Made by a program: the position numbers and the translations under genes. Below the pieces are notes generated by a model. It ran no database searches. It saw only the letters and a list, made by a program, of their open reading frames with translations, and was not told the origin of the DNA. Positions 1-8,130 of a stretch of 63,846 nucleotides of DNA are shown here, in pieces. Position 1 is the stretch's first letter, and every line of letters begins with the position of its first letter. Source of the stretch: Lachnospiraceae bacterium (GTDB lineage Bacteria > Bacillota > Clostridia > Lachnospirales > Lachnospiraceae); NCBI GenBank assembly GCA_017526985.1, contig JAFXQR010000156.1, positions 1-63,846 of the forward strand, read 5' to 3'.

Positions 1-50
1 ATAACTTTCAGTATAAATGGTTAAGCAAATCGGAGTTTGGAGGACTCTTT

Positions 51-890
51 ATGAAGGATTCAACAGCATCAAAATCGCACAAAAAAAAATTGAACAGATT
101 ATGGTGGTATTTGCTCTTGGTAATCATTCTGTCTGTTTTTTGCTATATCACCCTTGATGTATTGCTGCTACCGTATTCAATCAATTACAGCGAAACAGGA
201 GAAATGACAGCCGGATATTTCCTATATGCGTCGATTGGACTGTTGTTTTCAACTCCGACACCTTTTATAGCTGTTTTGATCATTTCCCTATTCATAGAAA
301 AAATTGGTATCAAGCAGATGTTCCGTAACATCTTCCGCACGGAGAACAAGATGAAGACCATCTTGATTACAGGTGGGTTCTGTTTGCTAGCTTTTGTTTA
401 CGCAATGCTGTTCGGAATACCCAACGGCTCGCCATGGTATATGTTCCCTCTCGGTTTCCTAATTATGATTCCGTTTGTCGGTATCGCTGAAGAAACCGGT
501 TGGCGAGGGTTATTACAGCCTGAATTGGAAAAAAGAATGCCGTATCCATTTTCAGTTCTTCTTACTGCCGCGATTTGGTTCGTTTGGCATTTTCCTGTGT
601 TTATAGACCCAACATCAAACCACTAGGGAGACAGTATCATCGGATTTGGGATCACTATTTTTATATGGGCGTTTGCTTTGGCCGCAATATATAAATCGAC
701 AAAAAGCGTGATCGCCTGTGCATTGTATCATACTTTTATTGATGCAATCGGTGCAGTTTATGATTGGAACGCATTATTTGACGGCTTTCCGGGAAGCGTA
801 CCAACAAATGTTTACCGGGGCATTTGGTTAATAGCAGCTGTTGTCTTATGGTTTACAGCAGAAAAGAAAGAAAAACATACAGCTCTATAA
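51..890 (+). pseudogene. CPBP (Abi) family intramembrane metalloprotease, interrupted by an in-frame amber codon
   Basis: A GGAGG site precedes the ATG at 51. The first 191 codons encode several membrane helices, the CPBP motif EETGWRG (about residues 147-153) and the second motif around FVWHFPVF. Translation meets TAG at 624-626. The same frame then continues without interruption through GDSIIGFG and the third motif YHTFID to a TAA at 888-890. All three family motifs survive, so the only visible lesion is one codon, plausibly CAG to TAG. CPBP proteases include Rce1-like prenyl-protein proteases and bacteriocin self-immunity proteins. The XRE-regulator gene cluster starts 120 bases downstream. 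Read-through or a sequencing error cannot be excluded. The family call is secure; the pseudogene status is less so. Confidence 0.8.
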
Positions 891-1010
891 ATTCCAATTT
901 GGAGAGCTGGACATAGATGTCTAGTTAAAGAAATACGGCATTTTCTCGCTTTATGTCGTGTTCAATTACGTTGACTTGTATTAAGCTGACAGCGAAAGGA
1001 GGAAAAATCA

Positions 1011-1601
1011 GTGGATCCAATTAAGATTGGTACTTTTCTGAAAACACTCAGGAAAGAAAAGAATTTGACTCAAGAGCAGCTGGCAGAAAAGTTGGGTGTG
1101 TCCAATCGCACAGTATCCCGATGGGAGACCGGAACGAATATGCCCGATATCAGCTTATTGTTGGAATTAGCTGAACTTTATGGAGTCACGATTCCGGAAT
1201 TGATTGATGGAGAAAGGAAAAGCGAGAATATGAATGAAGAAGTAAAAGAAGTCGTTAGTAAGATGTCCGATTATGCAGAAACGGAAAAGACGACTATCCT
1301 AAAGAATGTTAGAACAGAGAGCTTGCTGGGTGTTTGCGCTTTGGCTGTGGTGATGCTGCTTGATATCTTTGGCATCCGTTCCTACAGCCAACTGACTGAA
1401 ATGGTTTTTCTATACTGCCAGGTGTTTGTGTATGTATCAGTGGTGATGGTTTTCTTCCATGCCACCGGTTTATTGTATAAATTTAAACATGGGGATAGAG
1501 AAAGCAGCTTGCCAAAACCATTTATTTTTCTGATTGCCTTGGCCGCTGCAGCCGCAGTTGCATTTGGAATATGGTTTCTGTTTTCATTGATAGGACGATA
1601 A
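1011..1601 (+). CDS. XRE-family helix-turn-helix regulator with C-terminal membrane helices
   Basis: The GTG start at 1011 is preceded by AAAGGAGG at 995-1002. Residues about 5-60 form a Cro/CI-type helix-turn-helix: LTQEQLAEKLGVSNRTVSRW is followed by an acidic helix (MPDISLLLELAELYGVT). The C-terminal half (from about residue 100) has three hydrophobic segments and so looks membrane-anchored. This layout is common in Firmicutes, often beside membrane peptidase or transporter genes, as here. A zinc-ribbon peptide and an HExxH protein follow at short spacing, probably in one operon. The regulated signal cannot be read from the sequence. Confidence 0.85.
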   Translation: MDPIKIGTFLKTLRKEKNLTQEQLAEKLGVSNRTVSRWETGTNMPDISLLLELAELYGVTIPELIDGERKSENMNEEVKEVVSKMSDYAETEKTTILKNVRTESLLGVCALAVVMLLDIFGIRSYSQLTEMVFLYCQVFVYVSVVMVFFHATGLLYKFKHGDRESSLPKPFIFLIALAAAAAVAFGIWFLFSLIGR

Positions 1602-1615
1602 ACGGAGGTATGCGT

Positions 1616-1792
1616 ATGTATAAGATTTGTATGAACTGCGGAAAGAAATATGACTTATCAGAAAAGAAATGCCACAATCGAAAATGCCCTGTGTGTGGAG
1701 GCAAGATGAAAACTCAGAATTCGGAAGAAGAACTAAAGGAGATTCAAAAGCAGAATGATGATATGGTCGTAATCAATACCTTGTTGATGTAG
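1616..1792 (+). CDS. small zinc-ribbon protein
   Basis: A 58-residue protein with two Cys pairs, MNCGKKYD and CPVCGGK, separated by about 20 residues, typical of a rubredoxin-knuckle zinc ribbon. GGAGG at 1604-1608 sits 7 bases before the ATG at 1616. An ATG at 1610 would be too close to that site, so 1616 is the likelier start. The upstream regulator ends only 14 bases before and the peptidase begins 10 bases after, so this is the middle gene of a three-gene operon. The tail is charged (EEELKEIQKQNDDM). Function unknown. Confidence 0.65.
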   Translation: MYKICMNCGKKYDLSEKKCHNRKCPVCGGKMKTQNSEEELKEIQKQNDDMVVINTLLM

Positions 1793-1802
1793 GATAGTGC
1801 TT

Positions 1803-2561
1803 ATGGAGATTGTAAGAATAAATTCAAAACACAAAAAAACTGTTTTGTTTATTACCATACCGATTGTACTCGTGGCGGTTGTTGTGTTGCTGCTTCAATT
1901 CACCCGGTACGGTTATCTGATGACCCTACCATATCGGTCTGCTTTTACGGAAATCGATGAGCATGTCTATATCAACAAAGACTACGCCGGAGACAGACAG
2001 GAACTCATGGAAATGATTGGGCAGGCTAAGGATCGTGTAAATAATTTCTTTGGAGGATTGAGTTTTCAGGACAATACGATCTTTATCATTTATGATGATG
2101 AAAATCTGAGGCGGAAAATCGGCGAAGATCATGCGGCGATTATCTTTAATTTCCCTTCCGAGATACGCTATATTTGTGTATCTAATGAGTATCTTGAACT
2201 TGATATTCTGGCACACGAGATTACCCATGCAGAACTTCATGCACGTCTTTCAGCTGAAGCACAAAAGCCAATTCCGACATGGTTTGATGAAGGGCTTGCT
2301 ATGCAAAACGATTACCGCGAGAGGTACAGTGAAGCACAATGGATCCAGCAGACCAACAATGGAGAAAATGCTGTTGCCCTTGAGGATATGGACACGCCGT
2401 CAGAATTTTATGCAGGGGAAGCGGAAGACAGGCGTTTCCGTTATCTGAACGCGAAGCATGAGCTCGATGTATGGATGACAGCACACGGACAGCATGGTTT
2501 ATTGGAATTACTTGATAGGCTCAATGGTGGAGCAGATTTCACCACTGCGTATGAAGGTTAA
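1803..2561 (+). CDS. membrane-anchored HExxH metallopeptidase-like protein
   Basis: One N-terminal transmembrane helix (about residues 13-33, VLFITIPIVLVAVVVLLLQF) is followed by an extracellular domain. That domain has the zincin motif HEITHAELH (HExxH) and, about 27 residues on, WFDEGLAMQ, matching the HExxH...E arrangement of MA-clan (gluzincin) peptidases. The ATG at 1803 is preferred over a GTG at 1797, which is too close to the AGGA-like site. The protein ends soon after DFTTAYEG, where related proteins often run somewhat further, so slight C-terminal truncation is possible. It is the last gene of the cluster starting with the XRE regulator. Substrate unknown. Confidence 0.65.
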   Translation: MEIVRINSKHKKTVLFITIPIVLVAVVVLLLQFTRYGYLMTLPYRSAFTEIDEHVYINKDYAGDRQELMEMIGQAKDRVNNFFGGLSFQDNTIFIIYDDENLRRKIGEDHAAIIFNFPSEIRYICVSNEYLELDILAHEITHAELHARLSAEAQKPIPTWFDEGLAMQNDYRERYSEAQWIQQTNNGENAVALEDMDTPSEFYAGEAEDRRFRYLNAKHELDVWMTAHGQHGLLELLDRLNGGADFTTAYEG

Positions 2562-2610
2562 ATTCGAGTTTGTACATATAGAAACACTTTTGTAAAAAGG
2601 GAGTAATTTT

Positions 2611-2711
2611 TTAATTCTCTGCAATATATCTCGCCACATGTACGCCACTGGCAGAAGCGTGGGATAAGGAATGCGTGATCCCGCTGCCATCTCCGATGAT
2701 GAAGAGATTCT
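2611..2711 (-). pseudogene. 3'-terminal fragment of an FAD-dependent oxidoreductase gene
   Basis: Read on the minus strand, this encodes FIIGDGSGITHSLSHAS and then ends VARYIAEN-stop. It is nearly the same peptide as the C-terminus of the intact oxidoreductase at 8131-9510 (which ends VARYIANN). By eye the two 100-base stretches differ at 14 positions, mostly synonymous. Similarity stops abruptly at 2711, where a perfect hairpin begins. There is no start codon, so this is a remnant. It is either the tail of a lost paralogue or one copy of a direct repeat bracketing the BlaI-M56-serpin block. Confidence 0.85.
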
Positions 2712-2769
2712 AAACCAGGGGGACGGACCTAGTGGTACTGAAGTACCACTAGGTCCGTCCCCCTGGTTT
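2712..2769. repeat. perfect 27-bp inverted repeat with TGAA loop
   Basis: The arms 2712-2738 and 2743-2769 are exact reverse complements around a 4-base loop (2739-2742). The core reads GGGGGACGGACC and its complement. A short T run follows on the plus strand and an A run precedes, so it could also terminate transcription in either direction, for instance after blaI on the minus strand. Its perfection and its position exactly at the broken end of the oxidoreductase fragment suggest an inserted palindromic element. Such GGGGACGG-type palindromes are, from memory, abundant in Lachnospiraceae genomes. Confidence 0.85.
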
Positions 2770-2774
2770 TTCCG

Positions 2775-3146
2775 TCATTCGGTCGCGTCCCGGATCATCT
2801 TCTGGATCCGGTCGGATTCTTCTTTCGTCAGATGTCTGCCTTCCAAAAAAGCGGCAAAGAAATCGGGCAGCGAATCCCCGAAGGCTTTCTGCAGCAGCGC
2901 CTCCCCTTCTGCCTTCAGCGCCTGCTCCCGCTTGATCCTGGAAACGACCTCCCCGTCCGCAAAGGACAGGATCCCCTTGGTATCCATACGCCTCAGCATC
3001 GTATAGACCGTAGATTTCTTCCATCCGTATTTTTCCAGACAGATTTCCACCAGTTTCGTAGCAAGAACCGGTTCCGTATCCCAGATCACTTCCATCAGGC
3101 GATATTCATTGTCCGTAAGCCGGATCTGTTTGTTTTCTTTACTCAT
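2775..3146 (-). CDS. blaI-like: BlaI/MecI/CopY-family transcriptional repressor
   Basis: The length, 123 residues, is usual for the family. The N-terminal winged helix (about 8-75) contains LTDNEYRLMEVIWD and the recognition-helix stretch KSTVYTMLRRMDTKGILSF. The C-terminal part is the dimerisation helix region. These repressors bind TACA-N2/3-TGTA dyads and are inactivated by proteolysis triggered by an M56 membrane sensor. Here the M56 gene lies upstream on the same strand with a lipoprotein gene in between, so the repressor is the last gene rather than the first as in bla/mec operons. The gap to the lipoprotein stop is 38 bases. Matching operators lie at 6546-6582. Confidence 0.9.
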   Translation of the reverse strand: MSKENKQIRLTDNEYRLMEVIWDTEPVLATKLVEICLEKYGWKKSTVYTMLRRMDTKGILSFADGEVVSRIKREQALKAEGEALLQKAFGDSLPDFFAAFLEGRHLTKEESDRIQKMIRDATE

Positions 3147-3184
3147 ATACGCATCCCTTCTTTTCCGGATTATTCTATAACGAC

Positions 3185-4744
3185 TCAGTGTCCCAACAGC
3201 TCCTCTTCCGTCTCCGTTCCCTGCAGATCCTCAAACATTTCAAATTTTCCTTCGTCGAATTCAAAACTTCCGTCTGCATGATATCGGATCCTGCCTCTCA
3301 GATATCCCACCGCCGTCCCCGGTCTCGAGCCATCTTTATCATAGAGCACACCATATTCATAGAGGATCTGATCTTCTTTCAGTTCATAGGCCTCTCTCCA
3401 TCCCAGATAACAGTTCTCGGGAAGTATTTCGTCCAGCATCTCTTTCGGAAATTCATAATCCTGAAACGATCTGAGATTCAGCCGGTCATCTTCCGGATCA
3501 AATATGTATAATTCCTCGACATAGCACTCTGTTCCCCCCAAAGTATTGATGCGATATGCATATTCCTCCTGACCGTCTCCGTCATAATCCGCCGTCTCCA
3601 AATCTATGCAACCGTCATAACGAGGTTTCACAGGAATCTCTGCCGAATAGATGTTATCACCGATCAGGATCAGCTTTTCGTCTCTCCCCCCGCAACTGTA
3701 AATACTGATATCACCGTTCGACATATGTCTTAGGAACACACCGTCCGTGTCATTATAATAATCCACGTTTTGATTATGATCAGACCATACGCTCGCTTCC
3801 TTCAGTTCCTGCGCAGTTACATTTTTTTCCGCGACAGAATAGACCTGTTCGGCTCTCCTCGTATAATCCGTAATGCCTTTTAATTCCGGATAGAGTTCGT
3901 CATCCTTTTCCGTACAATAAAATGGTCTCCAGTTTCCTCTATCCCCAAGAACCAGATAAGTGATCTCATCCCCGTTCGGAAAACGATAGGTTACCGTACC
4001 CGCCCTTTTGTATATTAATCCGTCTACCCAGCTAAACTCTCCCTCGCCACCCTGCAGATCATACAACGTTTCTACTGCGGTCACAGGGTCTTGCAACTGC
4101 TCCAACTTTTCCTGCGGCCATACATTCTCAAACACCTGAAACCAATCAACCCCGACTTCGAATGCCGTCGAACCGTCATATCTTATCTTGTAACTATACG
4201 GATTTTCAATCTTTAAAGCAGTTTCAAGATCCGTCACTTCCCGGATCACCTCATCCCGTTCATTTCCTGCGTAGATCACTTTGGCCCCGGTATCCTCTGC
4301 CGTTTCCGAATAATAATCCAATACCGTATAATAATACACGATATCGCCTTCCTCGCTCAAAGACATATGATACAGTTCATATGGATAACATACTCCCTCT
4401 TCCGACTCTGCTTTGCAGGAATAATCGTGAAAATATGCATAACTGTAATCAATATTTCGCTGAAAGGCCGCCACCGGATACAGTTCCGCAGCATCCGAAA
4501 TAAAGCCCTGCTCTATCAGTTTTCCGGCCAATCGTCCGGTCTGCGCAATCTTTAACTCTTCTTCGGAGCGGAACATTTCCAGATTACCATGGGCATCCTC
4601 GGATACCTCTTCTGTGATCCCCCGGACACCCGCCTCTTCTTTTGATGCACATCCCGCCGAAAAGACTATCCCGAACGCCAGAAAACATCCGGGCAATATC
4701 CTATGAACTGTTTTTCTTTTGTTACCCTTGCGGCATACCTTCAA
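3185..4744 (-). CDS. large extracellular lipoprotein of a BlaR1-type sensor operon
   Basis: A 519-residue protein starting at a TTG (4744) with a strong AGGAGAGG site 8 bases upstream. It overlaps the end of the M56 gene by 23 bases, which suggests translational coupling. It has an N-terminal basic stretch, a hydrophobic helix and the lipobox FSAGC near residue 32. The middle carries a DYDGDGQEEY stretch, an FG-GAP/EF-hand-like acidic loop, that resembles DFDQDGQAEY in the C-terminal ectodomain of the adjacent M56 protein. The rest is rich in Tyr and acidic residues with no motif I recognise. It is likely surface-anchored and part of the sensing module; ligand unknown. Confidence 0.7.
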   Translation of the reverse strand: MKVCRKGNKRKTVHRILPGCFLAFGIVFSAGCASKEEAGVRGITEEVSEDAHGNLEMFRSEEELKIAQTGRLAGKLIEQGFISDAAELYPVAAFQRNIDYSYAYFHDYSCKAESEEGVCYPYELYHMSLSEEGDIVYYYTVLDYYSETAEDTGAKVIYAGNERDEVIREVTDLETALKIENPYSYKIRYDGSTAFEVGVDWFQVFENVWPQEKLEQLQDPVTAVETLYDLQGGEGEFSWVDGLIYKRAGTVTYRFPNGDEITYLVLGDRGNWRPFYCTEKDDELYPELKGITDYTRRAEQVYSVAEKNVTAQELKEASVWSDHNQNVDYYNDTDGVFLRHMSNGDISIYSCGGRDEKLILIGDNIYSAEIPVKPRYDGCIDLETADYDGDGQEEYAYRINTLGGTECYVEELYIFDPEDDRLNLRSFQDYEFPKEMLDEILPENCYLGWREAYELKEDQILYEYGVLYDKDGSRPGTAVGYLRGRIRYHADGSFEFDEGKFEMFEDLQGTETEEELLGH

Positions 4745-6500
4745 TGTATTGCACCTCTCCTACAGAATACTGCCCATCACCGAAATAACAGATTTTTACT
4801 GTGAAACCCTTGTCTCCCGTCTGTGTGACATAGTTCATATGATCACACTCAGAATCAATCCAGACATCTTTTGTGCTCACGGAAATCCCCATCAAAGCTG
4901 CCCTGTATCGCACACCCGATAGCACCTTCTCGGAATCAAGGGGATATAAAGTGATCGCTCCGTCATTCCATTCCCCAAAATAGTATTCCGTTCTCCCTGT
5001 TTCGTTTGTTCGTATATACTGCCGGATCAAATATTCCGCCTGACCGTCCTGATCGAAATCCGACGAATAAAAAGAATAACTGCTGTCCGGTACCCATTTC
5101 ATCGGCTCAACCGGAGCCAACCAATCTCCGATGCGCACGACCAATCGGAGCCAGTCGCCATCTCTGGCACCATACAAATAACTTTCGTCGCTCTCACTAT
5201 AACGCAACACCCAGAATTCTTTGTCGTTCTGCTCCCATTGCTGTTTGACCCGATTCCATTCTTCCGTTGTTTTGCCTTCATAACGCTTCATCCGGTCGGT
5301 CATTTGCCGGATCTCTTCCAACGACTTGCCGCAGATCCGATCGGTTGCCGCGTCCCCATCCGCTTCTTTTGTAATTTCTTCTTTTGCGGTTTCTTCTTCC
5401 GTTATTTCTTCTGCCGCAGTCGTGGTCACACATCCGGCCAAAAACAATACCGCGACGATCAAAACGGCACAAACCCATCCCGGTGCCTTACGATATCCGA
5501 TCACATTCCGGATCCGTTTCTCCGCAGGGCTCTCGCCAAAAGCCGCAATCAACGGGATGCCGCCGCGATCGGACGCAAACTCCAGCAGTGTCGTGGCATA
5601 TTCCTTTTTGCGTCCGCTGCCGAGCCTTCGCAATACCGCTTCATCACAGGCCATCTCCAGATCCTGGTTCATACACCGCAGACAGATCCACACCAACGGG
5701 TTCCACCAATGCAGAGCGAGCGCCAGAAACGCGATCGCCTTCCACAAAGGATCGAAATGGCGCAAATGCATGGTCTCATGCATCAGGATCATTTCCTGCT
5801 GCATCGGAGGCAGCGTATTGTCCGCGCCTTCCCGAAAGCTTTCCGGTACATAGATCCCGGGGCGAAAAATACCAAAGGATATCGGCACTCCGCGCACATC
5901 ACTGAGCCATACCGGATAGTGTTCCCATTCCTTCAGATAAACCGCCCTCTTCAGTTCCTTCGCCGTATTTCGATATTTCCTTGCTCCCGCCAACAAAAAC
6001 ACTGCAAGTCCGATCAGCCACAAAACGCCGCCGATCCCGGTCAGGCTCTTCCCAAGATCCGTTTCTGCCCTGGCTTTCAGCATCCTCCGGATATCCGTGA
6101 TCCTCGTACTCATAGCAACACGCGCAGCTTCGGGAATACCCGGAGTTTCCGGCTCCGCTTCTATGCTCAAGTTCGCAGTATCGTCCCCGTTTTCCGTAAC
6201 AAAGATTTCTCCGGTCGCCATACCCGAACCTTCCTCTGCGTCATGTTCCGTCCCTCTCTCCGGCACAGTCGTAGTTTCCGCGCGATCCATGGTGGCCTCC
6301 GGCTCAACCGTTGTATCTTTCGGAACCATCGGTCTTTCGATCGTAAACGGACACAGCAGCCGGAACAATACCACCAGCCATAACAGGCACGCGATCCGGT
6401 TGGAAAACTTCTTAAACAACGGTCGAAGCAGCAAAATCAGTACAACAACCGCACTTGCCGTAAACGCCATATGAAAATAGGATTGAAAAAACTCTGTCAT
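4722..6500 (-). CDS. M56-family (BlaR1/MecR1-like) membrane metallopeptidase sensor
   Basis: A 592-residue protein with N-terminal membrane helices (about 10-45 and 158-180). The M56 zinc motif HETMH lies near residue 240, followed by NPLVW and the downstream Glu in DLEMACDEAVLRRLG, the family's gluzincin arrangement. A further helix near residue 345-362 ends in AGC. The last 230 residues form an ectodomain instead of the penicillin-binding domain of BlaR1; it contains DFDQDGQAEY, shared with the next gene. By family knowledge, ligand binding activates the cytoplasm-facing protease and relieves BlaI repression. It is the first gene of an operon with its own promoter and operators at 6536-6597. 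Confidence 0.85.
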   Translation of the reverse strand: MTEFFQSYFHMAFTASAVVVLILLLRPLFKKFSNRIACLLWLVVLFRLLCPFTIERPMVPKDTTVEPEATMDRAETTTVPERGTEHDAEEGSGMATGEIFVTENGDDTANLSIEAEPETPGIPEAARVAMSTRITDIRRMLKARAETDLGKSLTGIGGVLWLIGLAVFLLAGARKYRNTAKELKRAVYLKEWEHYPVWLSDVRGVPISFGIFRPGIYVPESFREGADNTLPPMQQEMILMHETMHLRHFDPLWKAIAFLALALHWWNPLVWICLRCMNQDLEMACDEAVLRRLGSGRKKEYATTLLEFASDRGGIPLIAAFGESPAEKRIRNVIGYRKAPGWVCAVLIVAVLFLAGCVTTTAAEEITEEETAKEEITKEADGDAATDRICGKSLEEIRQMTDRMKRYEGKTTEEWNRVKQQWEQNDKEFWVLRYSESDESYLYGARDGDWLRLVVRIGDWLAPVEPMKWVPDSSYSFYSSDFDQDGQAEYLIRQYIRTNETGRTEYYFGEWNDGAITLYPLDSEKVLSGVRYRAALMGISVSTKDVWIDSECDHMNYVTQTGDKGFTVKICYFGDGQYSVGEVQYIEGMPQG

Positions 6501-6535
6501 TCCACACTCTCCCGGAATCTAAAAACTCCACCGCA

Positions 6536-6597
6536 AAAACCAGTCTACAGATGTAAACTGCAGTTTGTAGTTTACATCTGTAGACTGGTTTTGTCAA
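6536..6597 (-). promoter_or_regulatory. sigma-A-type promoter overlapped by a BlaI-type operator pair
   Basis: On the minus strand TTGACA (6597-6592) and TAAACT (6574-6569) are separated by 17 bases, pointing into the M56 gene. The same stretch holds a perfect 23-bp inverted repeat, arms 6536-6558 and 6570-6592. Each arm contains a smaller dyad, TACAGATGTA at 6546-6555 and TACATCTGTA at 6573-6582. TACA-N2/3-TGTA is the known BlaI/MecI recognition core. One site lies between -35 and -10 and the other downstream of -10, the geometry expected for autorepression by the BlaI-like protein encoded at the end of this operon. Confidence 0.8.
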
Positions 6598-6601
6598 GAC
6601 A

Positions 6602-6633
6602 TAAAAAGTGCCTGCCGCGAAGGACAGGCACCT
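6602..6633 (-). terminator. rho-independent terminator of the serpin gene
   Basis: On the minus strand GTGCCTG (6631-6625) pairs with CAGGCAC (6614-6608) and is followed by a run of five T. It lies just after the serpin stop codon and before the promoter of the M56 operon. Confidence 0.75.
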
Positions 6634-6646
6634 GTTATTCCTCTTA

Positions 6647-7999
6647 TCACATCTGGTTCACACAGCCCAGGAATACCGGCAGTCCGGTTTCGTTATCGAT
6701 GATACCGTAGATGAACGGACGGTCCAGGATCACACGGATGGGCTCCTGTATCACTGTTTCACAGGCGGTTTCACATTCCATCTCGATTGCCGTAACTGCT
6801 GCAGCTCTGGTGCCTTCGCGATCCACTTCGATATGGGTTTTGTGCAATACGCGGTTAATCCAGATCGCGTATTCGTCATCACTGAGCGGCTTCATCATTC
6901 CGTAAAAATCGGCAGTATTCCCGTCAAATGCATCCGTCATTCCCAGATTTTTCAGGATCTCGCTCATTTCCACATCGTAATCGCTCGTAAATTCCGGGAT
7001 TTCCACAATCACATTATCGTACTGAATATTTCGGATCGCTGCAGAAATATCGGCACCGCTGTTGGCGAGATCCGCAATATATGCATCCAGATCCGTTCCT
7101 TCTTCCGGCAACAATCCCATAAAGGAATATTTCCCCCCCTTATAATCACGGATAAAGCCGGTACCGCCGTTCAATGTAAAGTAACGGCCCTCATTACTGA
7201 AGAGCATCGTTACACTCGTCTTGCTGCCGTCAGCATTGTTAAAATCCTGCTCTTCCAGAATATCCGTTTCTTTATATTCATTCTGCCATTCTGCTTCAAA
7301 TGCCAGCGCATTGATCAGATACATACGCGCATCATCGGGAATCTGATCCAGGATCCCCGGGATCATCCCTTTGGTTTCTTTGTTCACCCAGTTATTGATA
7401 TCCGTTACGGTACTGTCGTCAAACGGTGCTCCCCACAGATCGGCACCATACCAGGATTTCGCCTTGGATGCAAAATCCGGAAGGATCTCCCAAGCGCCGT
7501 CCTCCTTAAACCAGATCGAGTTTGCCACATTCCACTTGGCATCCCGCGAGCTGCTCATGCGCTGTGACAGACTGCTGAGCAACGGATTCATTTCATCGAT
7601 CGAAGTCCCGCCATTGATCGTGTTTTCAATCTGAGTCAGCGTATTTCCTCCCGCACCGTTTTCCGCCATACCGAATGCCAGTGCGACGGATACCGGCGAA
7701 AGCAGTATATTTTTGTCCTCGCCCTCATTTACTACCGTCTGTGCAAACAGTTTGGTTCCTGCTACGGAAAGTGCCGAAATCTGCTCTTCGCTGATCTCAC
7801 TCTCCGGTGCCTTGATCGTCTGGATCTCTCCGGTCAGTTCCGTCGCATTCCCGCTCATCTGCACCGGCAGATCTTCCCTGACTTCCGAAACCTGTCTTCC
7901 GTTTTCTTCCGGAGCATTTCCTGTACTTCCCGGCTCCGTACTGCAAGCCCCAAGTGTAGTTATCATCAGCAATGCAATTGCCATCATTCTCTTCTTCAT
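6647..7999 (-). CDS. lipoprotein serpin (serine/cysteine protease inhibitor)
   Basis: A 450-residue protein. The signal peptide ends in the lipobox TTLGAC (Cys19), followed by a Gly/Ser/Glu-rich linker to about residue 70 and a full-length serpin fold. Near the C-terminus is the hinge EGTRAAAVTAIEM, the Ala-rich loop that inserts into sheet A in inhibitory serpins, then the family signature RPFIYGIIDNETGLPVFLG. Counting from the hinge puts P1 near Glu (MECE/TACE), but this is approximate. The two Cys in the loop are unusual. Surface display suggests defence against external proteases. It is monocistronic, with a terminator at 6602-6633. Confidence 0.93.
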   Translation of the reverse strand: MKKRMMAIALLMITTLGACSTEPGSTGNAPEENGRQVSEVREDLPVQMSGNATELTGEIQTIKAPESEISEEQISALSVAGTKLFAQTVVNEGEDKNILLSPVSVALAFGMAENGAGGNTLTQIENTINGGTSIDEMNPLLSSLSQRMSSSRDAKWNVANSIWFKEDGAWEILPDFASKAKSWYGADLWGAPFDDSTVTDINNWVNKETKGMIPGILDQIPDDARMYLINALAFEAEWQNEYKETDILEEQDFNNADGSKTSVTMLFSNEGRYFTLNGGTGFIRDYKGGKYSFMGLLPEEGTDLDAYIADLANSGADISAAIRNIQYDNVIVEIPEFTSDYDVEMSEILKNLGMTDAFDGNTADFYGMMKPLSDDEYAIWINRVLHKTHIEVDREGTRAAAVTAIEMECETACETVIQEPIRVILDRPFIYGIIDNETGLPVFLGCVNQM

Positions 8000-8130
8000 C
8001 TTTTTATCCTCCCTGTATTTTACCTGTTTCTCTCGCCGGATTACGTCCGATGATAAAGATACGGAACGACCTGCGGATTATTATGGTAAAAACCAGGAAA
8101 ACCAAGGGAAAAACCGTCCCCGTGTCTGTC

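Noticed and set aside
5238-6383. A 381-codon plus-strand open frame opposite the M56 gene.
   Set aside because: It has Pro/Arg/Phe-rich antisense composition and no ribosome binding site, against an intact M56 protein on the other strand.
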